Part shown: one piece after another, positions 27,185 through 36,490 of the stretch | How positions within the stretch are numbered: the stretch's first letter is position 1 | How the letters are laid out: each line of letters starts with the position of its first letter | Origin: Vogesella fluminis | GTDB taxonomy: Bacteria > Pseudomonadota > Gammaproteobacteria > Burkholderiales > Chromobacteriaceae | NCBI RefSeq assembly: GCF_014652335.1 | Contig: NZ_BMYP01000006.1 | Location: 51,016-115,015, forward strand | DNA: 64,000 nucleotides | Direction: 5' to 3' | Translations under genes and position numbers: made by a program | Notes under the pieces: generated by a model | Told to the model about the DNA's origin: nothing | What the model saw: the letters and a program-made list of their open reading frames with translations, nothing else | The model's database searches: none

Positions 27185-27856
27185 ATGACCACCTTGCAGC
27201 CGATCAAACGCCAGACCCTGACCAGTGCGGTTACAGAATCCTTGCGCCAGCGCATCCTGTCCGGCGAATTTGCCGACGGGCAGCAGTTGCGCCAGGAGGC
27301 CCTCTCCAACGAATACGGCGTCAGCCGCGTGCCGGTGCGCGAAGCCCTGCGCCAGCTGGAGGCCGAGGGGCTGATCCAGATCATCGACCACAAGGGCGCG
27401 CTGGTGTCCAAGCTGTCGCTGGATGACGTGCTGGAATTGCTGGATATCCGCGCCACGCTGGAGAGCGAGCTGCTGCGGGCGGCCATTCCCTGTCAGAACG
27501 AGGCGGATCACGCCGCCGCCGAGGCCACGCTGAAGGAATTCGAGCAGGCGCTGGTCAGCAACGATATCCGCCACTGGGGCGAGCTGAACGCACGCTTCCA
27601 CCTGGCGCTGTATCGTGCCGCCAAGCGTCCGAACACGCTGGCGCTGATCGAGCAGCTGCACAACAAGACCGACCGCTACACGCGGATGCAGATCCTGTTC
27701 ACCCGTACCATGGAGCTGGCGCACCAGGAACACAGCAAGCTGCTGCAGCTGTGCCGCGAGGGCAAGGCGGACGAGGCGGCGGAGTTCATCCGCTTCCACA
27801 TCCAGTCTGCCGGTCATGCGCTGGAGTCGTACATGAACTCCGCCGAGCGCCGCTAA
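27185..27856 (+). CDS. GntR-family transcriptional regulator with FCD domain
   Basis: This 223-residue regulator has an N-terminal winged helix (about 8-75: LRQRILSGEFADGQQLRQEALSNEYGVSRVPVREALRQLE in two stretches) and an FCD all-helical ligand domain (about 85-210). The conserved metal or ligand histidines of FCD domains can be placed at ARFHLALY, LHNKTDRY and FIRFHIQ. The ligand is unknown; FCD regulators usually sense small carboxylates. The ATG at 27185 is preferred over the TTG at 27155, which lies inside the operator. It is monocistronic; the neighbouring binding-protein gene converges on it. Confidence 0.85.
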   Translation: MTTLQPIKRQTLTSAVTESLRQRILSGEFADGQQLRQEALSNEYGVSRVPVREALRQLEAEGLIQIIDHKGALVSKLSLDDVLELLDIRATLESELLRAAIPCQNEADHAAAEATLKEFEQALVSNDIRHWGELNARFHLALYRAAKRPNTLALIEQLHNKTDRYTRMQILFTRTMELAHQEHSKLLQLCREGKADEAAEFIRFHIQSAGHALESYMNSAERR

Positions 27857-27873
27857 CCGTCATTTTTGTATGC

Positions 27874-27912
27874 AAAACGCCGTTCCCGGCCTGCGCTAGG
27901 GACGGCGTTTTT
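27874..27912. terminator. Bidirectional terminator overlapping a stop codon
   Basis: AAAACGCCGTTCCC and GGGACGGCGTTTTT pair strongly between the convergent gntR-type and binding-protein genes. The right arm includes the end of the minus-strand coding sequence. Confidence 0.85.
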
Positions 27913-29068
27913 GCGTGCGCTCGTTGCTGTAGGCGTGGACGACTTCGCCGCGCTGCAGTTTGCCGATCACCGGCACTGCCAGGTCGATGGCGTCGTGGTC
28001 GCTGGCGGAGAACGGCCTATGGTAGGTGGTGATCACGCCCTTGACCGGGGCGGGCAGGTTTTCCAGCGCACGGACGATGGCCTTGCCGTCGGTGCTGGCG
28101 CTGTGGCGCAGCGCCGCCGCCAGCAGCAGCAGGCTGTCGTAGCCCTGCGCTGCCGACACCGCCGATGGAATGCGCCGGCCGCCGAAGGTGCGCAGATAGC
28201 GCGCGACAAAGTCCTGCCGCAGCGGGTCGGAGCTGTCGCTGATGAAGGTCTGCACCATGCGTGCGCCTTCGGCATTGGGGCCGGCGTCGTCGATGAAGTT
28301 GGACATCGACAGCGTCCAGCTGCCGATCAGCTGCGGGCGCCAGTCCAGCTGCGCCAGCGAATTGGCGATCTGCGCCAGCTCCGGGCCGATGGCATAGGTG
28401 AGGATTGCCTGCGCCCCGAGATCACGCGCCCGGCGCAGTTGCGCGATCATGTCGCGCTCGCCGAGGCGAAACTGGCCGGTATAGACCGGGCTTAGCCCCT
28501 GCTGGCGCAGCGCCTTGAGCAGCTCGTCCTTGCCGGTGCGGCCGTAATTGGTCTTGTCGTGGAAAATCGCCAGCCGGGTGAGGCCGCTGCGTTTCGCCTC
28601 GCGCACGATCAGCGGCGCCTGTTGCGCGTCGGAGGCCGAGACGCGGAACACGTAGTTGAGCGGGTATTTCGGCGGCGCGAACTGCTCGGTGACCCTGGGT
28701 GCGGTGGCGACCGCGGTGATCGCAGGGATGCCGGCCTGCTGGTAGTGCCCCTGCGAGGCCAGCGCCACGCCGCTGTTGACGAAGCCGACGCTGGCGATCA
28801 CGCGCTGGTGCAGCGTCAGCTCGCGGGCGATGCGGATGCCGATATCGGAGCGGCCCATATCGTCGCGCTCGATCAGCAGCAGCGGCCGGCCGTGGATGCC
28901 GCCCTGGCGGTTGATCTCTGCCGCCGCCAGGCGGATGCCGTTGCGCATGCTGATGCCCATTGGCGACGAGCCGCCGGTGAACGGGCCGGGAACGCCGATG
29001 CGCAGCGCTTCGGCGGCGGCAGCGGCCAGCGGCAGGCACAGCAACAGCAGGCGGAGGGTGCGATACAC
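27896..29068 (-). CDS. Branched-chain amino-acid-type ABC substrate-binding protein, orphan
   Basis: This 390-residue exported protein has a signal peptide (AAAAA-rich, cleavage before EALRIG) and a Peripla_BP_6 (LivJ-like) fold. It starts IGVPGPFTGGSSPMG and has AAAEINRQGGIHGRPLLLIERDD, then VFRVSASDAQQAPLI and a second-lobe YDSLLLLAAAL. Such proteins bind amino acids, amides or aromatic acids. No livHMGF-type permease or ATPase gene is adjacent. It is divergent from a sensor kinase gene, so it may serve as a periplasmic sensor accessory rather than a transporter; that is inference. Confidence 0.8.
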   Translation of the reverse strand: MYRTLRLLLLCLPLAAAAAEALRIGVPGPFTGGSSPMGISMRNGIRLAAAEINRQGGIHGRPLLLIERDDMGRSDIGIRIARELTLHQRVIASVGFVNSGVALASQGHYQQAGIPAITAVATAPRVTEQFAPPKYPLNYVFRVSASDAQQAPLIVREAKRSGLTRLAIFHDKTNYGRTGKDELLKALRQQGLSPVYTGQFRLGERDMIAQLRRARDLGAQAILTYAIGPELAQIANSLAQLDWRPQLIGSWTLSMSNFIDDAGPNAEGARMVQTFISDSSDPLRQDFVARYLRTFGGRRIPSAVSAAQGYDSLLLLAAALRHSASTDGKAIVRALENLPAPVKGVITTYHRPFSASDHDAIDLAVPVIGKLQRGEVVHAYSNERTQKRRP

Positions 29069-29128
29069 GGGGGATTCCTGATGCTAGGCGGTGACAATCC
29101 CCGTTATTATCACACTTTGGCCCCGCTT

Positions 29129-29139
29129 GCGGCCAACCT
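29129..29139 (-). repeat. Single copy of the TTGGCCGCA word upstream of the kinase gene
   Basis: TTGCGGCCAACCTTT lies between the divergent binding-protein and kinase genes, unpaired, about 20 bases before the kinase ATG. Confidence 0.6.
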
Positions 29140-29154
29140 TTGCCCGTAGCCGCC

Positions 29155-31794
29155 ATGCGAACCCAACGTTTTTACCAGTCCCTCAGGCGCAGCCGCTTTT
29201 ACCGGCTGATGCCCAACAGCACCATCGTGCTGTTCTTTCTGACCATGGCAGTGATGCTGTGGACGCTGGATGCGCGCGAGACCGAGCAGCTGCGCCTTGA
29301 TCTGGCCAAGGACACGCTGTGGGCGGAGCAGACGCTGCGCCTGCGCCTGGACGAGCACAAGGACGAGCTGTCGCGTCTGGCGCGCGACATCGGCCGTGAG
29401 GCGATCGACGAAGACCAGTTCCTGGTACAGGCCTCGGAGTTTCTCGCCAATACCCCGGAGATGGCGGCGGTGGTGTGGGCCGACAACAGCTTTACCCTGC
29501 GCTGGATCGCGCCGTACGAGGAAAGCCGGCTCACCGTCGGCTCCGGCCTCAGCGGCGTGTCCGCCTCGGCCTACCTGCAGGCGCGCACCGACGGCCGCTC
29601 GGTGATGAGCCAGCCCTACCAGCTGGAATCCGGCGAGTGGCGCTTCGACCTGATGGTGCCGGTGTTCCGCGACACCCAGTTCCGCGGCATGGTGATCGGC
29701 ATCTACAAGGCCAATGTCTTCATCCGCCGCGTGCCGCCGAGCTGGTTTGCCGAGAAATACTATCTGGAGCTGAACAACGGCGAGCAATCGCTGGTGCGCA
29801 ACAGCCACGGCGCGCCGTCGTCGCGCCTGTCGCAGACCATCGTGCTGGGCGGTACGCCGCTGCGGCTGGTGGCGCGGCCAGTGCGCGGCGATCATAACAA
29901 GAGCCGCGTGATCCAGCTCGGGCTGATCGTCGGCCTGTCGTTGCTGACCCTGCTCAGCCTGATGAGCCTGTCGCGCCACATCCGCCGCCGCGTTGACGCC
30001 GAGCGCGAGCGCGACCGTGTCTACGGCCTGTCGCGCGAATGGCTAGGCGTGATGCGCGAGGACGGCTACCTGCTGCACGTCAACCCGGCCTTTGTCGGCG
30101 GCCTCGGCTATCCGGCGGAGCAGCTGCTGGGCACCTCCATCCTCAATTACCTGCACCCGGACGAGCGCGAATCGACGCAGCAGCTGCTGCGGCAGGTGAT
30201 CGAGGCCGGCAGTGTCGACCGCTACGTCGAGACGCGGGTGATCAACCGCGCGCAGGAGGTGCGCGCCATCGCCTGGGCGATGAGCCCGCTGCCGGATGCC
30301 GGCGTGGTGTACCTGTCCGGCCGCGACATCACCGCCGAAAAGCAGGCGGAGCAGGCGCTGCGCCACGAGTACATGTTCCGCAAGGCGATGGAGGATTCGC
30401 TGGTGGTCGGCATCCGCGCCATCGCGCTGGACGGCCGCATCACCTACGTCAATCCGGCGTTCTGCCGCATCACCGGCTTTAGCGAGGCGGAGCTGATTGG
30501 GCTGTTGCCGCCGTACCCGTACTGGTCGCCGGATATCGCCCACCACAACTATGACGCGTTGCGCCAGACGCTGTCCGGCGAGCAGTCGCAGCAGCTGTTC
30601 GAATCGGTGATGCAGCGCAAGAATGGCGAGCGTTTCTATGCGCAGATGCTGATTTCGCCGCTGATCGACGCCGACGGCCACCAGACCGGCTGGATGGCGG
30701 CGCTGACCGACATGACCGAGAAGCGCCACGCGCAGCAGATGCTGGAGGCGGCCAACGAGCGCTTCATCGCGGTGATCGAGGGCCTGGACGCGGCGGTGGC
30801 GGTGGTGCGCGGCGAAAGCCAGCAGCTGCTGTTCTGCAACCACCGCTACCGCGAATGGTTGGCCGCACCGGCCACGGAGGACAGCTCGGAGTGCTGCGAC
30901 CTGCGCCTGTACCGCCTGCTGCAACAGGCCAGCGCCGACCAGGAAATCTGGCTGGACGACCTGCAGTGCTGGTTCCTGCTGCGCTCGCGCCCGGTGCGCT
31001 GGGTCGACAGCGAGATGGCGCAGATGCTGATCCTCACCGACATCACCGAGCAGCACGACGCCGAGCAGCGCTACCAGGAACAGATGGCCAAGCTGCAGGC
31101 CACCTCGCGCCTGATCACCATGGGCGAGATGGCATCGACGCTGGCGCACGAGCTGAACCAGCCGCTGTCGGCGATCGCCAACTACCAGGCCGGCTGCGTC
31201 GAGCGCCTGCGGCAGGGCCGCGCCACGCCGGAATCGCTGATCCCGGTGATGGAAAAGATCACCGCACAGGCGGAGCGCGCCGGCAAGATCGTGCGCCGGG
31301 TGCGCGAATTCGTGAAGCAGAGCGAGCCGGTGTGCAAGCCGTGCCAGGTGTCCGACATCATCGACGCCGCGCTGGCGATCGCCGAGATCGAGGCGCGCCG
31401 CCTCGGCTCGGTGATCAACGTGCACCTTGCGGCCAACCTTCCCGCCGTCAACGTCGACCCGATCCTGATCGAGCAGGTGCTGCTCAACCTGATCAAGAAC
31501 GGCATGGAGGCAATGCAGCAGCTGCCGCCGGCGCAGCGCGAACTGCAGGTCAGCGTGCAGCGTAGCAGCAGCAAGCGGGTGGAGGTGGCGATCGTCGATT
31601 GCGGCCACGGCGTGCCGGACGACATCAAGTCGCAGCTGTTCGACGCCTTCTTCACCACCAAGAGCGAAGGCATGGGCATGGGACTGAACATCTGCCGCTC
31701 GATCGTCGAATTCCATCAGGGTCAACTCTCGGTGGAAGACCATCCGCTGGGTGGTACCATTTTCCGATTCACTTTGCCGGTATACGAGCCATGA
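29155..31794 (+). CDS. PAS-domain sensor histidine kinase
   Basis: This 879-residue membrane kinase has a first membrane segment at about 21-38, a periplasmic sensor region to about 250, and a second segment at about 252-272. Three PAS-type domains follow (about 285-395, 405-525 and 530-645). The HisKA motif TLAHELNQPLSA places the phospho-acceptor at His665. The HATPase domain (about 745-879) has N-box NLIKNG, GHGVPDD and GMGMGLNIC. It should phosphorylate the FixJ-type regulator whose gene overlaps its stop by ATGA. The ATG at 29155 is preferred to a TTG five codons upstream. The signal is unknown; the divergent binding protein suggests a small organic molecule. Confidence 0.85.
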   Translation: MRTQRFYQSLRRSRFYRLMPNSTIVLFFLTMAVMLWTLDARETEQLRLDLAKDTLWAEQTLRLRLDEHKDELSRLARDIGREAIDEDQFLVQASEFLANTPEMAAVVWADNSFTLRWIAPYEESRLTVGSGLSGVSASAYLQARTDGRSVMSQPYQLESGEWRFDLMVPVFRDTQFRGMVIGIYKANVFIRRVPPSWFAEKYYLELNNGEQSLVRNSHGAPSSRLSQTIVLGGTPLRLVARPVRGDHNKSRVIQLGLIVGLSLLTLLSLMSLSRHIRRRVDAERERDRVYGLSREWLGVMREDGYLLHVNPAFVGGLGYPAEQLLGTSILNYLHPDERESTQQLLRQVIEAGSVDRYVETRVINRAQEVRAIAWAMSPLPDAGVVYLSGRDITAEKQAEQALRHEYMFRKAMEDSLVVGIRAIALDGRITYVNPAFCRITGFSEAELIGLLPPYPYWSPDIAHHNYDALRQTLSGEQSQQLFESVMQRKNGERFYAQMLISPLIDADGHQTGWMAALTDMTEKRHAQQMLEAANERFIAVIEGLDAAVAVVRGESQQLLFCNHRYREWLAAPATEDSSECCDLRLYRLLQQASADQEIWLDDLQCWFLLRSRPVRWVDSEMAQMLILTDITEQHDAEQRYQEQMAKLQATSRLITMGEMASTLAHELNQPLSAIANYQAGCVERLRQGRATPESLIPVMEKITAQAERAGKIVRRVREFVKQSEPVCKPCQVSDIIDAALAIAEIEARRLGSVINVHLAANLPAVNVDPILIEQVLLNLIKNGMEAMQQLPPAQRELQVSVQRSSSKRVEVAIVDCGHGVPDDIKSQLFDAFFTTKSEGMGMGLNICRSIVEFHQGQLSVEDHPLGGTIFRFTLPVYEP

Positions 31795-32423
31795 CTGCGA
31801 GCAAATCCATCACCATCCATATCGTTGACGACGACGAGGCGTTCCGCGACTCGCTGGTCTGGCTGCTGGAAAGCCACGACTACCGCGTGATTTGCCACGA
31901 CCATGCCGAGGCCTTTCTCGCCGGCTTCCGCCCGGAGTCGAGCGTCGGCTGCCTGATCCTCGACATCCGCATGCCGGGCATGAGCGGGCTGGAGCTGTAC
32001 GAAGAGCTGCAGGCGCGCGGCAACCGCTGGCCGGTGATCTTCATTACCGGCCACGGCGACGTGCCGATGGCGGTGCAGGCGGTGAAGCGCGGCGCCTATG
32101 ACTTCCTGGAAAAACCGTTCAACCAGGAGGCGCTGCTGCTGGCGGTGAACAGCGCACTGGAGGCGGCGGCCAGCCTGCAGCAGAGCACCACGCTGGCGCA
32201 GCAGTGCGAGGCGCGGCTGCAGACGCTGACCACGCGCGAGCGCGAGGTGCTGGAGCGGGTGCTCGAGGGCAAGATGAACAAGGTGATCGCCGACGACCTC
32301 GGCATCAGCATCAAGACCGTCGAGGCGCATCGCGGCAAGATGATGGACAAGATGGGGGTGCGCTCGATCGCCGATCTGGTGCAGACCGTGGTCGCCTACC
32401 GCCAGCAAAAAGGCGGCGCCTGA
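31791..32423 (+). CDS. FixJ/TodT-type response regulator
   Basis: This 210-residue regulator has a receiver domain with acidic DDDE at 13-16, phospho-acceptor Asp58 in LILDIRMPGMSG, and the KPF lysine near 108. A LuxR-type helix-turn-helix follows at about 140-200 (LTTREREVLERV, then IKTVEAHRGKMMDKM). It starts in an ATGA overlap with the kinase gene, its cognate partner. The targets are unknown; the orphan binding-protein gene next door is an obvious candidate. Confidence 0.9.
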   Translation: MTASKSITIHIVDDDEAFRDSLVWLLESHDYRVICHDHAEAFLAGFRPESSVGCLILDIRMPGMSGLELYEELQARGNRWPVIFITGHGDVPMAVQAVKRGAYDFLEKPFNQEALLLAVNSALEAAASLQQSTTLAQQCEARLQTLTTREREVLERVLEGKMNKVIADDLGISIKTVEAHRGKMMDKMGVRSIADLVQTVVAYRQQKGGA

Positions 32424-32652
32424 CGCGGCCGCATTTCCGGCGGCGGTACCGGACTTTATCCGCCATGCTTGGCTCTGCGGCCGGCGGGCGATGCGGCGGG
32501 CAAAACCGGCCCTGAAGGGTACGGACAAGCCGCTAACTGCGGTGTTGCCGGGTTTGCGCCTGGAATTATCAGGCGTGGCCCCTCCGCCTTGCCTTTGTGC
32601 CTTCTCCAGCCTGTGCCGCGACAAAACATGGGTTAACAGGCCCTGAAAACAT

Positions 32653-32680
32653 TGCGGCCAACCTTGCAAGGTTGGCCGCA
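32653..32680. repeat. 28-base perfect palindrome of the TTGGCCGCA word (convergent terminator)
   Basis: TGCGGCCAACCTTG is followed directly by its reverse complement, between the response regulator gene and the convergent DUF5610 gene. Nothing else is recognisable in the 32424-32702 gap. Confidence 0.85.
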
Positions 32681-32702
32681 GTGTTTCTGGCGGAGCGGCT
32701 GA

Positions 32703-33278
32703 TCAGGCGCTGCTGCTGTCGCTCTTGGGCTGCAGCTTGCCGGCGAGGAAGTCGTCGTAGCCCTGCTGCACCAGTTCAAAGGTCTGCTGGATGCCGCTGG
32801 CGATGTCGCCGCCCAGCACCTTCAGTCCTTCCAGAATATCCCTGGCCTCGTTGAAGCCCTGCTCGAAGCCGCCGCGCACCAGCGCGACGAAACTGGTGGC
32901 CCGCTCTTCCTCGCTCATTTCCGGATGCTGCTGCGCGTAGGCGTCGTAAAAACCGAGCGACAGCGACAGGATGCGCTCGGCGGTGGCCGCCGCGCTGTTG
33001 TCCTGCTTGTCGGCGGCCGTCTGCAACGCATCGGGGCCGAAATCCGGCGCCAGCAGCTCGTTGATCTTGTCGATGGCGCTGCGGTACAGCAGTTGCTGCG
33101 ACTTGTTGCCGGCGCCGATCGAGACGTTGAGGCTGTCGATCACCTGGGCGTTCATCTCGTCGCGCGCACTGCGCTCCAGCGCCGACGGCTTGTTGAGGCG
33201 GCCGGGCGCGTTGCTGGCCTGGCTGTTCTGGGCGGCGGGTGTCAGCGACGACATCCCCGGGGTGGGAAACAAGGACAT
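32703..33278 (-). CDS. DUF5610-domain protein
   Basis: This 191-residue, probably soluble protein has no signal peptide. The central part (about 40-165) fits DUF5610: NAQVIDSLNVSIGAGNKSQQLLYRSAI, then LLAPDFGPDAL and a helical part with ATAERILSLSLGFYDAY and FIE-like FEQGFNEARDIL. The function of the family is not known. The N-terminal 30 residues are polar and low-complexity. It is a single gene between two terminators. Confidence 0.75.
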   Translation of the reverse strand: MSLFPTPGMSSLTPAAQNSQASNAPGRLNKPSALERSARDEMNAQVIDSLNVSIGAGNKSQQLLYRSAIDKINELLAPDFGPDALQTAADKQDNSAAATAERILSLSLGFYDAYAQQHPEMSEEERATSFVALVRGGFEQGFNEARDILEGLKVLGGDIASGIQQTFELVQQGYDDFLAGKLQPKSDSSSA

Positions 33279-33371
33279 GGCAAACTCCCGCAGGTTGGCT
33301 GGGCGTGGCTATCTCCTTGACGTTATAGTGCTTTTTTACGTGGCTGCCGCCGTTTGCCGTGAGCCACACGC

Positions 33372-33400
33372 AAAAAAGGCAGCCCGCAGGCTGCCTTTTG
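33372..33400. terminator. Terminator downstream of the acyl-CoA dehydrogenase gene
   Basis: AAAAAAGGCAGCC and GGCTGCCTTTTG pair around CGCA, 20 bases after the minus-strand stop. Confidence 0.85.
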
Positions 33401-33420
33401 TCGTGACCGCCTGTGCGCGA

Positions 33421-35205
33421 TCAGAAGGCGAAATGCTCGTCCGCCAGCGTCATCAGCGGCTTGGAACCACCCTTGATGGTGGCTTTCAGCGCCTCAACTT
33501 CCGGCAGCAGCTTGGCGAAGTAGAAGCGGGCGGTGGCGATCTTGGCCTTGTAGAAATCGTCGCTGCCGGTTTCCAGCTTGGCGTAGGCCACTTCCGCCAT
33601 CCGCGCCCACAGCCAGGCGTAGGTCAGGTGACCGAGCAGGCGCAGGTAGTCGCTGGCGGCGGCGCCGGCTTCGTCACGGTCCTTCATCGACGCCATGCCG
33701 ATGCCCATGGTGATGTCGCCGATGTCCTTCAGTAGCTTGGCCAGCGGGGCCACGAATTCGGCCAGTTGCGCGTTGCTCTCGTTGGCCTGGCAGAACTTGT
33801 GGATCTGCTTGGTGAACTTGCGCAGCTTCTGGCCCTGATCCAGCAGTACCTTGCGGCCGAGCAGGTCGAGGGCCTGGATGCCGTTGGTGCCTTCGTAGAT
33901 CTGCGAGATGCGGCAGTCGCGCACCAGCTGTTCCATGCCCCACTCGCGGATGAAGCCGTGGCCGCCGAATACCTGCATGCCAAGGTTGGCCGCAGTGTAG
34001 CCGTTGTCGGTCATGAAGGCCTTGGCCACCGGGGTCAGCAGCGCCACCAGGTCGGCGGCATCGGTGCGCGCGTCGGCGTCCGGATGCTTTTCTTCGATGT
34101 CCAGCTGCAGCGCCAGCAGTGCGGCCAGTGCACGGCCGGCTTCGGTGTAGGCCTTCTGCGTCAGCAGCATGCGGCGCACGTCGGGGTGCACGATGATCGG
34201 GTCGGCGGCTTTTTCCGGGAATTTGGCGCCGGCCATGGCGCGCATCTGCAGACGCTCGCGGGCATAGGTCAGTGCACCCTGGAACGCGGCCTCACCCAGG
34301 CCCAGGCCCTGCATGCCGCAGCCGAGGCGCGCGGCGTTCATCATGGTGAACATGCAAGCCAGGCCCTTGTTGGCCTCGCCGATCAGGTAGCCGCGGGCGC
34401 CGTCGAGGTTGATGACGGCAGTGGCGTTGGCCTTGATGCCCATCTTGTGTTCCAGGCTGCCGCAGTACACGCTGTTGCGGCTGCCGTCGGCGTGGAATTT
34501 CGGCACGATGAACAGCGAAATGCCTTTCACGTCCTTCGGTGCGTCCGGCAGGCGCGCCAGCACCAGATGGATGATGTTGTCGGCCATGTCGTGCTCGCCG
34601 GCAGAGATGAAGATCTTGGTGCCGGTGATGCTGTAGCTGCCGTCGCCGTTGGGTTCGGCGCGGGTTTTCAGCAGGCCGAGGTCGGTGCCGCAGTGCGGCT
34701 CGGTCAGGCACATGGTGCCGGTCCAGCTGCCATCGACCAGGTGCGGCAGGTAGGTGGCCTTCTGTTCATCGCTGCCGTGGGCGTGGATGGCGGAGTAGGC
34801 GCCGTGGCTCAGGCCGGGGTACATCGACCAGGCGACGTTGGCCGAGCACTGCATCTCGATGATCGGGAAGGACAGTGTCTTGGGCATGCCCTGGCCGCCG
34901 TAGGCCGGATCGCAGTCCAGCGCGGTGAAGCCCAGCTCGCAGAACTGCTTGTACGCTTCCTTGAAGCCGACCGGGGTGGTGACCGACTTGGTGGCGGCGT
35001 CGAAGGTGCAGCCTTCTTCGTCGGCCGGGCGGTTCAGCGGTGCCAGCTCGTTTTCGCAGAATTGGGCCGCCGCCTCCAGATAAGACGAGAAAATGTCCTG
35101 TGTGGCTTCTTCATAACCCGGCAGCGAGGGCAGGGTATCCTGAACTTTGATCAGTTCGTGCAGGACAAAGTCGAAATCGCGCAGCGGTGCTTGATAAGCG
35201 GGCAT
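33421..35205 (-). CDS. Acyl-CoA dehydrogenase (DmdC/FadE-like, long form)
   Basis: This 594-residue FAD enzyme oxidises an acyl-CoA to the enoyl-CoA. It has the N-terminal helical domain, the flavin and substrate motif MCLTEPHCGTDLG (about 160-175), ITGTKIFISAGEHDM, then the C-terminal helical domain with GMQVFGGHGFIREWGMEQLVRDCRI, holding the catalytic Glu region and EGTNGIQALDLLGRK. A further C-terminal extension (about 470-594) is typical of the long DmdC-type family. The chain-length preference cannot be read. It is monocistronic. Confidence 0.9.
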   Translation of the reverse strand: MPAYQAPLRDFDFVLHELIKVQDTLPSLPGYEEATQDIFSSYLEAAAQFCENELAPLNRPADEEGCTFDAATKSVTTPVGFKEAYKQFCELGFTALDCDPAYGGQGMPKTLSFPIIEMQCSANVAWSMYPGLSHGAYSAIHAHGSDEQKATYLPHLVDGSWTGTMCLTEPHCGTDLGLLKTRAEPNGDGSYSITGTKIFISAGEHDMADNIIHLVLARLPDAPKDVKGISLFIVPKFHADGSRNSVYCGSLEHKMGIKANATAVINLDGARGYLIGEANKGLACMFTMMNAARLGCGMQGLGLGEAAFQGALTYARERLQMRAMAGAKFPEKAADPIIVHPDVRRMLLTQKAYTEAGRALAALLALQLDIEEKHPDADARTDAADLVALLTPVAKAFMTDNGYTAANLGMQVFGGHGFIREWGMEQLVRDCRISQIYEGTNGIQALDLLGRKVLLDQGQKLRKFTKQIHKFCQANESNAQLAEFVAPLAKLLKDIGDITMGIGMASMKDRDEAGAAASDYLRLLGHLTYAWLWARMAEVAYAKLETGSDDFYKAKIATARFYFAKLLPEVEALKATIKGGSKPLMTLADEHFAF

Positions 35206-35388
35206 GATGGTCTCCGTATTAATGCACGGCCCGGATGCAACGGGTCGTTTCTCGTATCGTGTTGGGGTGGCGGCACAAAACCGTGTGCTGGGGCCTAGTG
35301 TGCACAGTGATATGCGTTTAAGTCAAACGCTTGTTTTATTTTTTGACAGGCATGGCAGTGCCGGCCGCGGAAAGGACGCAAGTAAGCA

Positions 35389-35946
35389 ATGAGTATCAAG
35401 CGCTGGTTATTGCGACATATGCCGCATCCGGGGGTACGGTTGGCCAGTTCGCCCCTGCTGCGGCCGTTGGCGCCGTATCTGGGCCATGCCGCGCTGTGGA
35501 GCCTGCAGCGACGCAAGGTGGCACTGGCGGTCGCGGTCGGCCTGTTTTCCGGGTTGATGCCGGGGCCGACACAGATGCTGACGGCGGCGCTGCTGGCGTT
35601 GCTTTTTCGCATCAACCTGCCGGTGGCGCTGGCCTGCACCCTGTATACCAATCCGCTGACCTATCTGCCGCTGTACTACCTGGCCTTCGAGCTGGGCAAG
35701 CTGCTGCTGGGGATGAATGGCGAACTGGTGATGCCGCCGTTCCCGGTGTTCGATGGTGAACACCTGTGGCAATGGCAGCATGCGGTAATGGAATGGACCC
35801 TGCACATGGGGTGGCCGCTGCTGGTGGGGGTGCCGGCACTGGGGCTGACCTTCGGCCTTGCCGGATATGTTATCGTGATGCTGTTATGGCAATGCGTGGT
35901 GTTGCGGCAGTGGCGCAGACGAAAGGAAGTCCGTGGATCTGACTGA
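35389..35946 (+). CDS. DUF2062 membrane protein
   Basis: This 185-residue protein has the DUF2062 pattern: a basic N-terminus (RRKVALAVAVGLFSGLMPGPTQM), a second hydrophobic hairpin with NLPVALACTLYTNPLTYLPLYY, and a last segment near 145-170. The function of the family is unknown. Its end overlaps the start of the Nudix gene by 14 bases, the first of three overlapping genes. Confidence 0.82.
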   Translation: MSIKRWLLRHMPHPGVRLASSPLLRPLAPYLGHAALWSLQRRKVALAVAVGLFSGLMPGPTQMLTAALLALLFRINLPVALACTLYTNPLTYLPLYYLAFELGKLLLGMNGELVMPPFPVFDGEHLWQWQHAVMEWTLHMGWPLLVGVPALGLTFGLAGYVIVMLLWQCVVLRQWRRRKEVRGSD

Positions 35947-36490
35947 AAAGAAACTGGCTGGCGAGCAGGTGTTCAACGGCGGTTTCATCAAGGTGCAGCG
36001 CGATAGCGTGTCCTTGCCGGACGGCAGCACGGCATGGCGTGAGTACATCCGCCACCCCGGCGCGGTGGCGGTGCTGGCGCTGTCCGACGATGGCAAGCTG
36101 CTGCTGGAGCGCCAGTTCCGCTATCCGCTGGCGCGCACTTTTCTGGAAATCCCGGCCGGCAAGATCGATCCGCAAGAGGCGCCGTTGGCTACCGCCAGGC
36201 GCGAACTGCTGGAAGAAACCGGCTACCGGGCAGCAAACTGGTTTTATCTTGGCAAGGCGTATCCGTGCATCGGCTATTCTGACGAGGTGATTCACTATTA
36301 TCTGGCAACCGCGCTGACCGCCGGCGAGCGGCAGCTGGACGAGGGTGAATTCCTGGAAGTGCTGACTGTGCCACTGGCCGAGGTAATGACGATGACACTG
36401 GATGGCCGCATCTGCGACAGCAAGAGCCTGGTCGGCCTGCACTGGTTGGCCGCATGGCAACGCGGGGAGCTGCGTTGTGAAGCCCTTTGA
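35933..36490 (+). CDS. nudF: Nudix hydrolase, ADP-ribose pyrophosphatase type
   Basis: This 185-residue enzyme has an intact Nudix box, GKIDPQEAPLATARRELLEETGY (read in two parts: GKIDPQE and RRELLEETGY), and the NudF-like opening EQVFNGGFIKVQRDSVSLPDG. The family hydrolyses ADP-ribose and related nucleotide sugars to nucleoside monophosphates. It starts with GTG, with AAGGAAG upstream, inside the end of the DUF2062 gene. Its own end overlaps the PilZ gene. Confidence 0.87.
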   Translation: MDLTEKKLAGEQVFNGGFIKVQRDSVSLPDGSTAWREYIRHPGAVAVLALSDDGKLLLERQFRYPLARTFLEIPAGKIDPQEAPLATARRELLEETGYRAANWFYLGKAYPCIGYSDEVIHYYLATALTAGERQLDEGEFLEVLTVPLAEVMTMTLDGRICDSKSLVGLHWLAAWQRGELRCEAL

